From assembly GCF_024171695.1 (NCBI RefSeq), contig NZ_JAMTCF010000003.1, positions 295,548 through 359,547 on the forward strand: a stretch of DNA of 64,000 bases, given 5' to 3'. The DNA comes from Actinosynnema pretiosum (GTDB taxonomy: Bacteria; Actinomycetota; Actinomycetes; Mycobacteriales; Pseudonocardiaceae). Below the pieces are notes generated by a model. That model worked only from the letters and a program-made list of their open reading frames with translations, did no database searches and was not told the DNA's origin. Shown here one piece after another: positions 34,675-42,624 of the stretch; position 1 is the first letter of the stretch, and every line of letters starts with the position of its first letter. Made by a program: the position numbers and the translations under genes.

Positions 34675-34917
34675 TCAGCGGTCGACAACCGTCCCCAGGA
34701 ACGCGGACCAGGCCGCGGTGGTGAAGCGGAACGCGGGGCCGGTGGGGTTCTTCGAGTCCCGGACGCCGACGGTGGCGCCCGCGTGGTTGACCTCGACGCA
34801 CCCGTTGCTGCCCGCCGAGCTGTGACTGCTCTTGTGCCAGGTGAAGCGGACCTCCACGCAAGCGTTGCTGCCCGCCGAGCTGTAGGTGCTCGTGAACCAG
34901 CCCGTGTCGCGGGTCAT
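34675..34917 (-). CDS. DUF397 protein with internal 20-residue duplication
   Basis: 80 residues. The DUF397 core WHKSSHSSAGSNGCVEVNHA...VGVRDSKNP...PAFRFT is complete, but its first part occurs twice: WFTSTYSSAGSNACVEV and WHKSSHSSAGSNGCVEV. The DNA shows a 60-bp direct repeat (about 34789-34848 and 34849-34908). DUF397 proteins act as small partners of XRE/DUF5753 regulators, and the ATG overlaps the stop of that gene by 4 bp. The deaminase gene follows 36 bp downstream. Confidence 0.92.
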   Translation of the reverse strand: MTRDTGWFTSTYSSAGSNACVEVRFTWHKSSHSSAGSNGCVEVNHAGATVGVRDSKNPTGPAFRFTTAAWSAFLGTVVDR

Positions 34918-35783
34918 GACGCGTCCTTCCTCACCAGATCGATCAGCAGTTCTCGGGTGTTCTCACGGCTGAGCGCCAGTTCTTCGACCCGGTCGTACAT
35001 TCGTTGCATCGTTGCGAGGTCTTCGGCCTGATCGTAGTAGGTGCACGGTCCGTACAGCAGCGGAGCGAAGCTGACCGGTGACGATTCCTGGAAGTCCAGC
35101 AGCACCAGGCCACCGCCCAGCGCGGGGTTGTCCACCGCGTTGTTCGGCACGATCCCGATCGTCAGGTTCTCGTGCCGCTCCAGCAGTTGCAGCAGGTGGA
35201 GCGCTTGGCCTCGCATCACTGAAGTGCCGCCGACGACGTGCTGCAAGGAATCCTCGGTGAAGATGACCGTGATTTCCTTCGGGTCACTGCATTCCAGCAC
35301 TCGTCGCTGGTGATCCAGTCGGAACGAGATGCGATTGCCGGTCTCCTCTTCGGAGCTCTCCCAGTAGATGGAGTTCCCGGTGCGCATGATCGCCTGGAGG
35401 TAGTCCGGCGACTGCACCAGACCGGGGATCACGCCGCACTCGTACCAGCTGATCCGGCTCGCCGCGACCTGCATCTCCACCAAGCGCTGGAACGGTTCCG
35501 GCAGCGTGTCCACGTACCCGCGCCGCACCGACCGCCGCCGGGCCGCCGCGCCCAGCGCGAGGATCGTGTTCCGCTCGTTCCCCCGGATGTCGTAGAAGTC
35601 CAGGAGCTTGACCAGCTCCTCCGTCCCGAGGCTGCCCTTGCCGTTCTCGACCTGGCTCAGCCGCGCCGCCGTGCGGTCGATGGCGCTCGCGGCCTCGCTC
35701 TGGGACTTGCGCGCGGCTGTTCGGAGTCTGGTGAGGCTGACGCCGAGTTGCAGCCGCTCGACTGTCGGCCGGACTGAGGACAT
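34914..35783 (-). CDS. XRE family regulator with DUF5753 domain
   Basis: 289 residues. N-terminal helix-turn-helix (LTRLRTAARKSQSEAASAID, RTAARLSQVENGKGSL), then the DUF5753 domain (YECGVIPGLVQSPDYLQAIM, HQRRVLECSDPKEI, LHLLQLLERHENLTIGIVP, AEDLATMQRMYDRVEELAL), the usual partner arrangement with DUF397. Streptomyces members such as BldB/WhiJ-type loci control development and antibiotic production. As first gene of the unit it probably governs the deaminase and Imm1 genes. The upstream 103 bp contain AT-rich palindromic motifs (GTGTtcACAC, CTTAAG). Confidence 0.95.
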   Translation of the reverse strand: MSSVRPTVERLQLGVSLTRLRTAARKSQSEAASAIDRTAARLSQVENGKGSLGTEELVKLLDFYDIRGNERNTILALGAAARRRSVRRGYVDTLPEPFQRLVEMQVAASRISWYECGVIPGLVQSPDYLQAIMRTGNSIYWESSEEETGNRISFRLDHQRRVLECSDPKEITVIFTEDSLQHVVGGTSVMRGQALHLLQLLERHENLTIGIVPNNAVDNPALGGGLVLLDFQESSPVSFAPLLYGPCTYYDQAEDLATMQRMYDRVEELALSRENTRELLIDLVRKDAS

Positions 35784-35886
35784 GGCGGTTTCACTCCGTC
35801 AGGCGATAGTTAAGTGTTCACACTGGGCTTAAGTTTTAGCTAGCAACGGGCTGGCGTTGCGTGTATGCAACCAGGTGGGAGAAGAC

Positions 35887-36135
35887 ATGTCGCAGGCGGT
35901 GTCCGAGGATGAGCCCGGAGTGATCCGACGCGAGTGGCCCGTCGACTGCTTCGACAGCTACGCCGCCGAGAACACCTGCGTCGTCGAGGTCTCCGGCGAC
36001 GTGGTCGAGGTGATCGGTCCCGAGGCCGAGTTCTGCTTCGCGCTCGACGTGGAGCAGGTGCCCGGTTTCCAGGCCGCGCTGACCTCCGCGCTCGCGGGCG
36101 CGCGGGACTGCCGAACCCGCCGCGCGGGCCCCTGA
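35887..36135 (+). CDS. Small hypothetical protein, distantly DUF397-like
   Basis: 82 residues from the ATG at 35887, which follows GGGAGAAG. The centre, ENTCVVEVSGDVVEVIGPEA, recalls the CVEV...VxVRDSK core of DUF397, and the ending PGFQAALTSAL occupies the place of the DUF397 final helix, but the match is weak. It is divergent from the XRE gene, sharing its promoter region, which supports a role with that regulator. No signal or membrane segment. Confidence 0.6.
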   Translation: MSQAVSEDEPGVIRREWPVDCFDSYAAENTCVVEVSGDVVEVIGPEAEFCFALDVEQVPGFQAALTSALAGARDCRTRRAGP

Positions 36136-36156
36136 CCCCGAACTACACTCCCGCGA

Positions 36157-37083
36157 ATGACGGACCTGGTCCTGGCCCTGGACATCGGCGGCACCAAGGT
36201 CGCCGCCGGGCTCGTCGACCGCGACGGCGCCGTGGTGCGCACCGCGCGGACCCCCACCCCCACCGACGACCCCGAGCGCACCTGGGCCGCCGTCGCGCGG
36301 GTCGCCGACGAGGTGCTCGCCGGTGAGCCGGTCGCCGGGGTCGGCATCGCCTGCGCCGGGCCCGTCGACCTCGTCGCGGGCACGGCCAGCCCCATCAACG
36401 TGGCCTGCTGGCGCGGGTTCCCGCTGGTCGACCGGGTGTCCGCGCTGCTGCCCGGACTGCCCGTCGAGCTCGCGGGCGACGGGCCGTGCATGGCCTACGG
36501 CGAGCACTGGACGGGCGCCGGGCGCGGGACCGCCGACATGGTCGGCCTGGTCGTGTCCACCGGCGTCGGCGGCGGGCTGGTGGTGGGCGGCGAGCTGCTG
36601 CTCGGGCGCACCGGCAACGCGGGCCACATCGGGCACGTGGTCGTGGAGGAGGACGGCGAGCCCTGCACGTGCGGCGGTCGCGGGTGCGCCGAGACCGTCG
36701 CGGGCGGGCCGAGGGTGGTCGCCTGGGCGCGCCGCCAGGGCTGGCGGGCGCCCGAGGGCGCGGACGCCGCCCACCTGGCCGCCGACGCGCTCGCGGGCGA
36801 CGAGGTCGCGCAGGCCGCGTTCCGGCGCGCGGGCCGCGCGGTGGGCCTGGCCGTCGTCGCCACCGCCGCGCTGTGCGACCTCGAACTGGCCGTCGTCGGC
36901 GGTGGCGTGGCTCAGGTCGGGGACCTGCTGCTCGACCCGGTCCGGGAGACCGTGGCCGACCACGCCCGGCTGTCCTACCTGGACGGTCTGCGGGTGGAGC
37001 CCGCCCGGCTGGGCAGCCGGGCGGGCCTCGTCGGCGCCGCGGCGCTGGCGACCTCCCGGCTCAGTGGGCCGCCACCGGCTTGA
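36157..37083 (+). CDS. ROK family sugar kinase
   Basis: 308 residues. The N-terminal ATP motif LALDIGGTKVAAGLVD, the ROK zinc motif GHIGHVVVEEDGEPCTCGGRGCAE and VSTGVGGGLVVGG are diagnostic. It lacks an N-terminal helix-turn-helix, so it is a kinase (glucokinase or N-acetylmannosamine-kinase type) rather than a regulator. The substrate is not resolved. It starts 21 bp after the small upstream gene, and its last 23 bp overlap the end of the mctP gene on the other strand. Confidence 0.93.
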   Translation: MTDLVLALDIGGTKVAAGLVDRDGAVVRTARTPTPTDDPERTWAAVARVADEVLAGEPVAGVGIACAGPVDLVAGTASPINVACWRGFPLVDRVSALLPGLPVELAGDGPCMAYGEHWTGAGRGTADMVGLVVSTGVGGGLVVGGELLLGRTGNAGHIGHVVVEEDGEPCTCGGRGCAETVAGGPRVVAWARRQGWRAPEGADAAHLAADALAGDEVAQAAFRRAGRAVGLAVVATAALCDLELAVVGGGVAQVGDLLLDPVRETVADHARLSYLDGLRVEPARLGSRAGLVGAAALATSRLSGPPPA

Positions 37084-38710
37084 CCCGGTCGCTGTCCTCG
37101 TCCACGTGGTAGTCGTCCGGCGTGGTCTCGTCGCTCCCGTTGGCCGCCTTGAACCTGCGCGCCACCAGGGTCACCAGCACGGCCACGACCAGGTTCGCCG
37201 TGACGGCCACGATGCCGACGTAGATCTGCACCGCCGACCCCTGGAACGGGTGCCAGCCGAACAGCGACAGCTTGTCCAGCGCCAGCGCCGACCCGGCGAA
37301 GTGCGGACGCTTCCCGTCCGCGCTGGGGATCGTGTACAGCAGGTAGATCCCCCAGCCCATGCCCGCGGCCCACCCGGCGACCAGGCCGTAGAGGTGGAAC
37401 CACCGGGTGTACAGCGCGATCGCCACGGCGGGCAGCGTCTGCAGGATCACCACGCCGCCGATCAGCTGCAGGTCGATGGAGAACTGCGGGTCGATGAACA
37501 CGATGAACGCGACCGCGCCGAACTTCACCACCAGCGACGCCAGCTTCGCCTGCTTCGCCTCCTGCGCGGGCGTCGCGTCCTTCTTCAGGTACTCCTTGTA
37601 GATGTTGCGGGTCCACAGGTTCGCCGCCGCGATCGACATGATCGCCGCCGGGACGAGCGCGCCGATGCCGATGGCCGCGAACGCCACGCCCGCGAACCAC
37701 GCCGGGAACTCCTGCCCGAACAGCACCGGCACGATGGTGTTCGTGTCCGGCCGCCCGGTGGCCTGGTTGGTGATCGGCTTGACGCCCGCGCTGATCGCCA
37801 CGAACCCGAGCATCGCCAGCAGGCCCAGCAGCAGCGAGTAGGCGGGCAGCGCCACCATGTTCCGCTTGATCACGTTCCGCCCGCGCGAGGCCAGGATGCC
37901 GGTCAGCGAGTGCGGGTACAGGAACAGCGCCAGCGCCGAGCCGAGCGCGAGCGTCGCGTACTGGAGCTGGTTGTTGGCGTTCAGCAGCACACCGTCCGAC
38001 TTCGCGGGCGTCTTGTCGTAGGCGGCCTGCGCGGTGTCGAAGATGGCGCCCCAGCCGCCGAACTTGCCCGGCAGGTAGATCACCGCCACCAGGATCACCA
38101 CGTAGATCAGGCTGTCCTTGACGAACGCGATCAGCGCGGGCGCGCGCAACCCCGACTGGTACGTGTACAGCGCCAGGATCACGAACGCGATGAACAGCGG
38201 CAGGTGCCCCATGATCCCGCTGCCGTTGAGGCCCATCGTGCGCAGCACGGCCTCCAGCCCGACCAGCTGCAGCGCGATGTACGGCATCGTCGCGAGGATG
38301 CCGGTGAGCGCGACGATCAGCGCGAGCCAGTGCGAGCCGTACCGCCCGCGCACGAAGTCCGCCGGGGTGACGTAGCCGTGCACCCTGGACACCGACCACA
38401 TGCGCACCAGCGGCAGGAACACGATCGGGTACAGCACCACGGTGTAAGGCAGCGCGTAGAAGCCGAGCGCGCCCGCGCCGAACACCAGCGCCGGGACGGC
38501 CACGAACGTGTAAGCCGTGTACAGGTCGCCGCCGACCAGGAACCAGGTGATCCAGGAGCCGAACTTCCGGCCGCCGAGGCCCCACTCGTCGAGGTGGTCG
38601 AGGGTGTCGCCCGCCCGCCACTTCGCCGCGAAGAAGCCCAGCACGGTCACCAGCAGGAACAGGACGGCGAAGACCGAGAGCTCGGTCCACTGCAGGGATT
38701 CGGTGCTCAC
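37061..38710 (-). CDS. mctP: Monocarboxylate/sodium:solute symporter MctP
   Basis: 549 residues, about 13 membrane helices, sodium:solute symporter family. The WGLGGRKFGSWITWFLVGGD and VHGYVTPADFVRGRYGS segments and the pairing with a DUF3311 gene identify the MctP type, which takes up lactate, pyruvate, propionate, acetate and alanine in Rhizobium. GTG start at 38710, overlapping the DUF3311 stop by 4 bp. A GntR regulator gene and a palindrome lie upstream and may tie expression to organic acids. Confidence 0.92.
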   Translation of the reverse strand: MSTESLQWTELSVFAVLFLLVTVLGFFAAKWRAGDTLDHLDEWGLGGRKFGSWITWFLVGGDLYTAYTFVAVPALVFGAGALGFYALPYTVVLYPIVFLPLVRMWSVSRVHGYVTPADFVRGRYGSHWLALIVALTGILATMPYIALQLVGLEAVLRTMGLNGSGIMGHLPLFIAFVILALYTYQSGLRAPALIAFVKDSLIYVVILVAVIYLPGKFGGWGAIFDTAQAAYDKTPAKSDGVLLNANNQLQYATLALGSALALFLYPHSLTGILASRGRNVIKRNMVALPAYSLLLGLLAMLGFVAISAGVKPITNQATGRPDTNTIVPVLFGQEFPAWFAGVAFAAIGIGALVPAAIMSIAAANLWTRNIYKEYLKKDATPAQEAKQAKLASLVVKFGAVAFIVFIDPQFSIDLQLIGGVVILQTLPAVAIALYTRWFHLYGLVAGWAAGMGWGIYLLYTIPSADGKRPHFAGSALALDKLSLFGWHPFQGSAVQIYVGIVAVTANLVVAVLVTLVARRFKAANGSDETTPDDYHVDEDSDRVKPVAAH

Positions 38711-38985
38711 CGGTCGGCCTCCCGCTCGTCCAGGTCGTCCACGCCGAGCTCGTCGGGGCCGGTGGTGGTCGGGGCGTCCTTGGTCTTGACGTAGACCAGT
38801 CCGACGCACACCACGCCGATCGGCACGAACGCGAACTGGTACCAGTAGAAGAACGGCAGCCCCAGGACGCGGGGCTCGTCGTCGTTGAACCACGGCGTGA
38901 TGAGCATGAGCAGCGGGAGCAGCAGGAGGAGGTTCCAGTTGCTCCACCGCAGCCCGGCGTTCCGGGCAGGCGATTTTCGAGGCAT
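38707..38985 (-). CDS. DUF3311 small membrane protein, MctP partner
   Basis: 92 residues with two hydrophobic segments (LLLLLPLLMLITPWF and FFYWYQFAFVPIGVVCVGLVY, shortened), a Trp-rich loop, and a charged acidic C-terminus. DUF3311 proteins almost always precede symporters of the SSS family and probably help their assembly. The ATG is at 38985; its stop overlaps the start of mctP. Confidence 0.92.
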   Translation of the reverse strand: MPRKSPARNAGLRWSNWNLLLLLPLLMLITPWFNDDEPRVLGLPFFYWYQFAFVPIGVVCVGLVYVKTKDAPTTTGPDELGVDDLDEREADR

Positions 38986-39097
38986 TGAGCTGCGCCCTCC
39001 AAGCTGTCCCTGACGACGGTGTCGGGGGATGCTAGGACGGCGGGGCGACGAACGTCACTGCCTTCGCCCGACTGTGCCTTGGTTGTGTGGCGCAATC

Positions 39098-39113
39098 GTG
39101 ATCAATCGATCAC
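39098..39113. promoter_or_regulatory. Candidate GntR operator upstream of the MctP operon
   Basis: GTGATC-AATC-GATCAC, perfect 6-bp arms, lies 113 bp before the DUF3311 start and 68 bp after the GntR stop. FadR-type GntR regulators often bind such short palindromes in front of the transport gene next to their own gene. Confidence 0.4.
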
Positions 39114-39181
39114 TCAAAGTGACAAATCGGGCGTTCCAGCCGGCCCGGTCACCCCGTCCGGGCAAGGCCCGACGAACGCGG

Positions 39182-39880
39182 CTAGAGCGTGCCCAGCCCT
39201 CGGGTGACGTGCTCCTCGGCGGTGTCCAGGTAGGACAGCAGGGCCGACTCGGCGGCGTCGAGCTCGCCCGACTCCAGCAGGTCGGCGATCGCGCGGTTCC
39301 TCGGCAGGTAGTCGCGGTGGAAGCCTTCGGGGTCTCCCACGACCTGGAACACCAGGCGCAGCTCGGCGAGCAGGCGGCGCATCTCCTCGTCCAGCCGGGC
39401 GCTGCCCGCGAGCGCGGTGATCGCCGCGTGGAACCGGCCGTTCGCGGTGCCCACGCCCACCCAGTCCTCGTCGTCCCGCAACCGCTCGGCCCACCGGACC
39501 GCGTCCCCCACCCGCGAGCGCCGCTCCTCGGGGGCGTCGGGCCACCGCCGCAGCGCGCCCGCCTCGATGACCCGGCGGGCCGCGTACAGGTCGGCCACGT
39601 CCTCGGTGCTCGGCACGCGCACGAACACGCCCCGGCTGTGCTCGTGCACCAGCAGGCGCTCGTGGGTGAGCAGCCGGAAGGCCTCGCGGAGGGTGTTGCG
39701 GGAGACGCGCAGCGCGTCGCCGAGCGACTTCTCGGACAGCTGGCTGCCCGCTCTGATGGCCCCGTCGAGCACCCGCGCCCTGAGCGCGTCGGCGACCCGC
39801 TCGGCCGTGCTGGACCGGCTCATCCGCGCGCCGTCCTCGGCGAGCGCGCGGAGCCAGGTGCCGGCTTCAGCGGTGGTCAT
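39182..39880 (-). CDS. GntR family regulator with FCD domain
   Basis: 232 residues from the ATG at 39880. N-terminal winged helix (TAERVADALRARVLDGAI, LSEKSLGDALRVSRNTLREA, LLVHEHSRGVFV) followed by an all-helical FCD domain with the metal/ligand residues in FHAAITALAG and the LxxYLDTAEEHV end. FadR-subfamily members sense organic acids. It is transcribed towards the mctP operon on the same strand, which makes lactate or a related acid the likely ligand. Confidence 0.93.
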   Translation of the reverse strand: MTTAEAGTWLRALAEDGARMSRSSTAERVADALRARVLDGAIRAGSQLSEKSLGDALRVSRNTLREAFRLLTHERLLVHEHSRGVFVRVPSTEDVADLYAARRVIEAGALRRWPDAPEERRSRVGDAVRWAERLRDDEDWVGVGTANGRFHAAITALAGSARLDEEMRRLLAELRLVFQVVGDPEGFHRDYLPRNRAIADLLESGELDAAESALLSYLDTAEEHVTRGLGTL

Positions 39881-40055
39881 GGGGGCGATCCTACTGGTCG
39901 GAGGGCCTGCCACCGGCTCCGCTGATCGTTCGACGACCGCCCGGACCTGCGCGGGGAGCCCGTGCGGCGACCGCGCGGGGGTGCCGCCGTTGAGCGGCGC
40001 GGGCACCGTCCTTCAGCGGGTTTCGCGCGGGCGGGCAGGCGGAGAACATCACGGG

Positions 40056-41612
40056 GTGATCTTCCAACTGCGCACGGTGACACCGGTGCTGACCGCCCTG
40101 ACGCTCGCCCTGACCGCCGCGCCCGCCGCGGTGGCCGCTCCCGGAACCGCTCCGGGGTGCTCGGACCCGAACGCCCCGCTGACCGTCGAGGAGCGGCGGC
40201 TGACCGCCGTCCTCGACCCCGCCGCACCACCGGTCGGGCCGGAGCTGGCGCGGCTAGGCGGCTTCGACGACGAGGTGGCGCGGTTCGCCTCCGCCCTGTG
40301 CGGGACCGGCAGGCGGGACGCGGCCGGGCTGGTCCAGCGGGTGGGCGAGGGGCTGTGGCGCGCGGCGGTCGAGCGCGCCCAGGCGCCGCAGGAGTGGGAC
40401 GCCCACGACGACCGGCCGCTGTACTGGGCGCGGCTGGGGATGACCAAGGCGCTGCGGCAGTGGCAGCCCCGGTGGGCGCTGCCCGCCGCCGACCGGTCCG
40501 CGCTTCTCGACCGGCTCGACCGGGCCTCGCGCGGCCTGTCCGACGTGCGGTTCCGCGCGAACGGCGCGCCGATCGCCCTCCCGCTCGCCGAGGCCGCCCG
40601 CGATGGCGGGAGCGCGGCGGGGGCCGACAACGGCGGTGGCGGCGGCAGCGCCGACGGCCCCCACTCCGCAGGCGTCGGCAACGGCAACGGTGGCGGCGGC
40701 GGCAGCTTCGACGGCCCCAACACCACCGGCCCCACGCCCGCCGACCGGCTCGGCAGCACCATCGGGACCGACCCGCTGGCGCTGCTCGGCCAGGTCCCCC
40801 GCGCCACCCCCGACGCGGCCCCCGCCCCCGAGGGGCGCGCGGCCGACCGCCCGGTGCGGCGGATCGCCCTCACCGGGTTCGACCCGTTCTTCCTCGACGG
40901 CTCCGGCATCACCCGCAGCAACCCGTCCGGCGCGGCGGCGCTCCAGCTGGACGGCCGGGTGATCGACACCCCGCAGGGCCGGGTGCTGGTCGAGGTCGCC
41001 GTGCTCCCGGTGACCTGGGGCGAGTTCGACAAGGGCGTCGTCGAGCGCTTCTACGGCTCCACCGTCACCGGCGGGCAGCGCCCGCACGCCTTCGTCACGG
41101 TCAGCCAGGGCAGGCCCGGCCAGTTCGACGTGGAGCGCTGGGCCGCGCGCTGGCGCGGCTGGTCGCCGGACAACAACAACGCCTCCTCGCCCGGCGTGGT
41201 CCCGGACGCGGCGGGCTGGCCGCAGCCGTCGACCGAGTTCATCGAGACGACCCTGCCCCACGAGCGGATGACGACCACGCCGACCGGCGACTACCCGGTG
41301 CTCTTCAACCGGAGCTTCTGCGAGTGGCCGGTGGGCACGACCCCCGCGCCGGGCGCCCAGCGCTGCGGGACGGGCGAGCCGACGCCGGGCGCGGCGGCGG
41401 CCACCGGCGGCGGTGGCGACTACCTGTCCAACGAGAGCATGTACCGGGCCAACCGGGTGCGCACCGGCCTGGGCGCGACCGGCGTGCTCGGCGGTCACCT
41501 GCACACCCCGGTCCTGAGCCAGCCCGAGGGCGACGCGCTGACCGACGAGTTCTTCGAGGCCGAGCGCAGGGCCATCACCGACCAGGTGATCGCCCTGGTC
41601 GCCCTGGTCTGA
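40056..41612 (+). CDS. Secreted protein with a C-terminal pyroglutamyl-peptidase-like domain
   Basis: 518 residues from the GTG at 40056. Sec signal (VLTALTLALTAAPAAVAAPG), an N-terminal helical domain (about 35-175), a Gly/Ser/Asn-rich linker (about 185-225) and a C-terminal domain starting RRIALTGFDPFFLDGSGITR, which resembles the first strand of C15 peptidases (TGFEPF). Possible catalytic residues are the Cys in NRSFCEWPV and His in GGHLHTP; the usual order Glu-Cys-His is plausible. C15 enzymes are normally cytoplasmic, so an exported version is unusual. Monocistronic, followed by a hairpin. Confidence 0.75.
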   Translation: MIFQLRTVTPVLTALTLALTAAPAAVAAPGTAPGCSDPNAPLTVEERRLTAVLDPAAPPVGPELARLGGFDDEVARFASALCGTGRRDAAGLVQRVGEGLWRAAVERAQAPQEWDAHDDRPLYWARLGMTKALRQWQPRWALPAADRSALLDRLDRASRGLSDVRFRANGAPIALPLAEAARDGGSAAGADNGGGGGSADGPHSAGVGNGNGGGGGSFDGPNTTGPTPADRLGSTIGTDPLALLGQVPRATPDAAPAPEGRAADRPVRRIALTGFDPFFLDGSGITRSNPSGAAALQLDGRVIDTPQGRVLVEVAVLPVTWGEFDKGVVERFYGSTVTGGQRPHAFVTVSQGRPGQFDVERWAARWRGWSPDNNNASSPGVVPDAAGWPQPSTEFIETTLPHERMTTTPTGDYPVLFNRSFCEWPVGTTPAPGAQRCGTGEPTPGAAAATGGGGDYLSNESMYRANRVRTGLGATGVLGGHLHTPVLSQPEGDALTDEFFEAERRAITDQVIALVALV

Positions 41613-41621
41613 CCCGCGCGC

Positions 41622-41653
41622 CGGGCGCGGGGCCCGACCCGGCCCCGCGCCCG
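41622..41653 (+). terminator. Terminator-like hairpin
   Basis: 13-bp perfect arms (CGGGCGCGGGGCC and complement) around CGACCC, 10 bp after the stop of the pyroglutamyl-peptidase-like gene. Confidence 0.75.
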
Positions 41654-41746
41654 ACCCGGTCCTTCCGGCCCGCACCGCTGCGGCCCCGGTACTTCGACCC
41701 CGTTTCTTCAGCGCAGCGTCACCGGTCGCACCAGTAGGGTGATCGC

Positions 41747-42577
41747 GTGCGACGCTGGCGGGCGCTGAGCGGGTTGTTGGCCGTGGTGGCTGTTGTCCTC
41801 GCCGGGTGCACAGAGCAGGTCGGCGGGACGCCGGACGGCGCTGTGCTCCGGCCCTCGATCACGCCCGCCGCGAGCGAGCTGCCGCAGCCGGGCTCGTGCG
41901 TCGACCAGGACCTCAAGGCGGTCGACTGCGCCGCGCCGCACGTCGCCGAGGTCATCGCCATCGGCGACCTCGCCGGGGTCGAGCAGCGCTCCGAGCGCGA
42001 CCTGCGCCGGGTCGCCCTGCCCGCCTGCCGCGCCGCGCTCGCCGAGTACCTGGGCGCGGCCGACCACGACGCCACCCGCCTCCAGGCCCAGGCGATCTGG
42101 CCCAGCGCGGACGGCTGGGCGCGCGGCGACCGCTGGCGGCTGTGCACGGCGGTGGAGATCTCGCCCAGCGGGCAGCAGGCCAGCCGCACCGGGTCGCTCG
42201 CGGGCCTGCTCAAGGCCACCGGGTTCGCGTCCGTGCAGCTGTGCACGAGCGGCTCGCCCGCCCGCGACGAGGCGCTGGAGATCGTCGCCTGCGACGCCGC
42301 GCACCTGGCCGAGGCCGTGCCGGGGGTGCTCCGGCTCGGCGGTCCGCAGGACGCGCCGCTGTCCGAGGAGCAGGTGAACGCCGCCGCGTCGGAGCACTGC
42401 GCGGCGAAGGTCAACGGCTACGTGGGGGCCGTCCGCGAGGACGTCTTCGCCTCCTGGCGCTCGTTCGGCAGCCAGGCCTGGTCCGAGGGCTTCACGACCG
42501 CCGTCTGCTACGCCGAGGCCGCCCGCCCGTTCACCGGCAGGTTGTGGGGACTCGGCCGGGGGCCGCTGCCCGAGTAG
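41747..42577 (+). CDS. Septum formation family lipoprotein
   Basis: 276 residues. Signal peptide with lipobox LAGC (VVAVVLAGCTEQ), so it is anchored to the outer face of the membrane. Two repeats of the Septum_form type follow, each with paired cysteines (PGSCVDQDLKAVDCAAPHVAEVIA and VQLCTSG...EIVACDAAHLAEAVPG; residues about 48-72 and 165-195, then EHCAAK and CYAEA). The family occurs in actinobacteria, with a suggested role at division septa. GTG start at 41747. The DnaA-box cluster lies directly downstream. Confidence 0.85.
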   Translation: MRRWRALSGLLAVVAVVLAGCTEQVGGTPDGAVLRPSITPAASELPQPGSCVDQDLKAVDCAAPHVAEVIAIGDLAGVEQRSERDLRRVALPACRAALAEYLGAADHDATRLQAQAIWPSADGWARGDRWRLCTAVEISPSGQQASRTGSLAGLLKATGFASVQLCTSGSPARDEALEIVACDAAHLAEAVPGVLRLGGPQDAPLSEEQVNAAASEHCAAKVNGYVGAVREDVFASWRSFGSQAWSEGFTTAVCYAEAARPFTGRLWGLGRGPLPE

Positions 42578-42624
42578 CGCGCCCGAGCGAGCACTCCGGG
42601 GTGACCCGCCGGAGGGCGCCTGAG

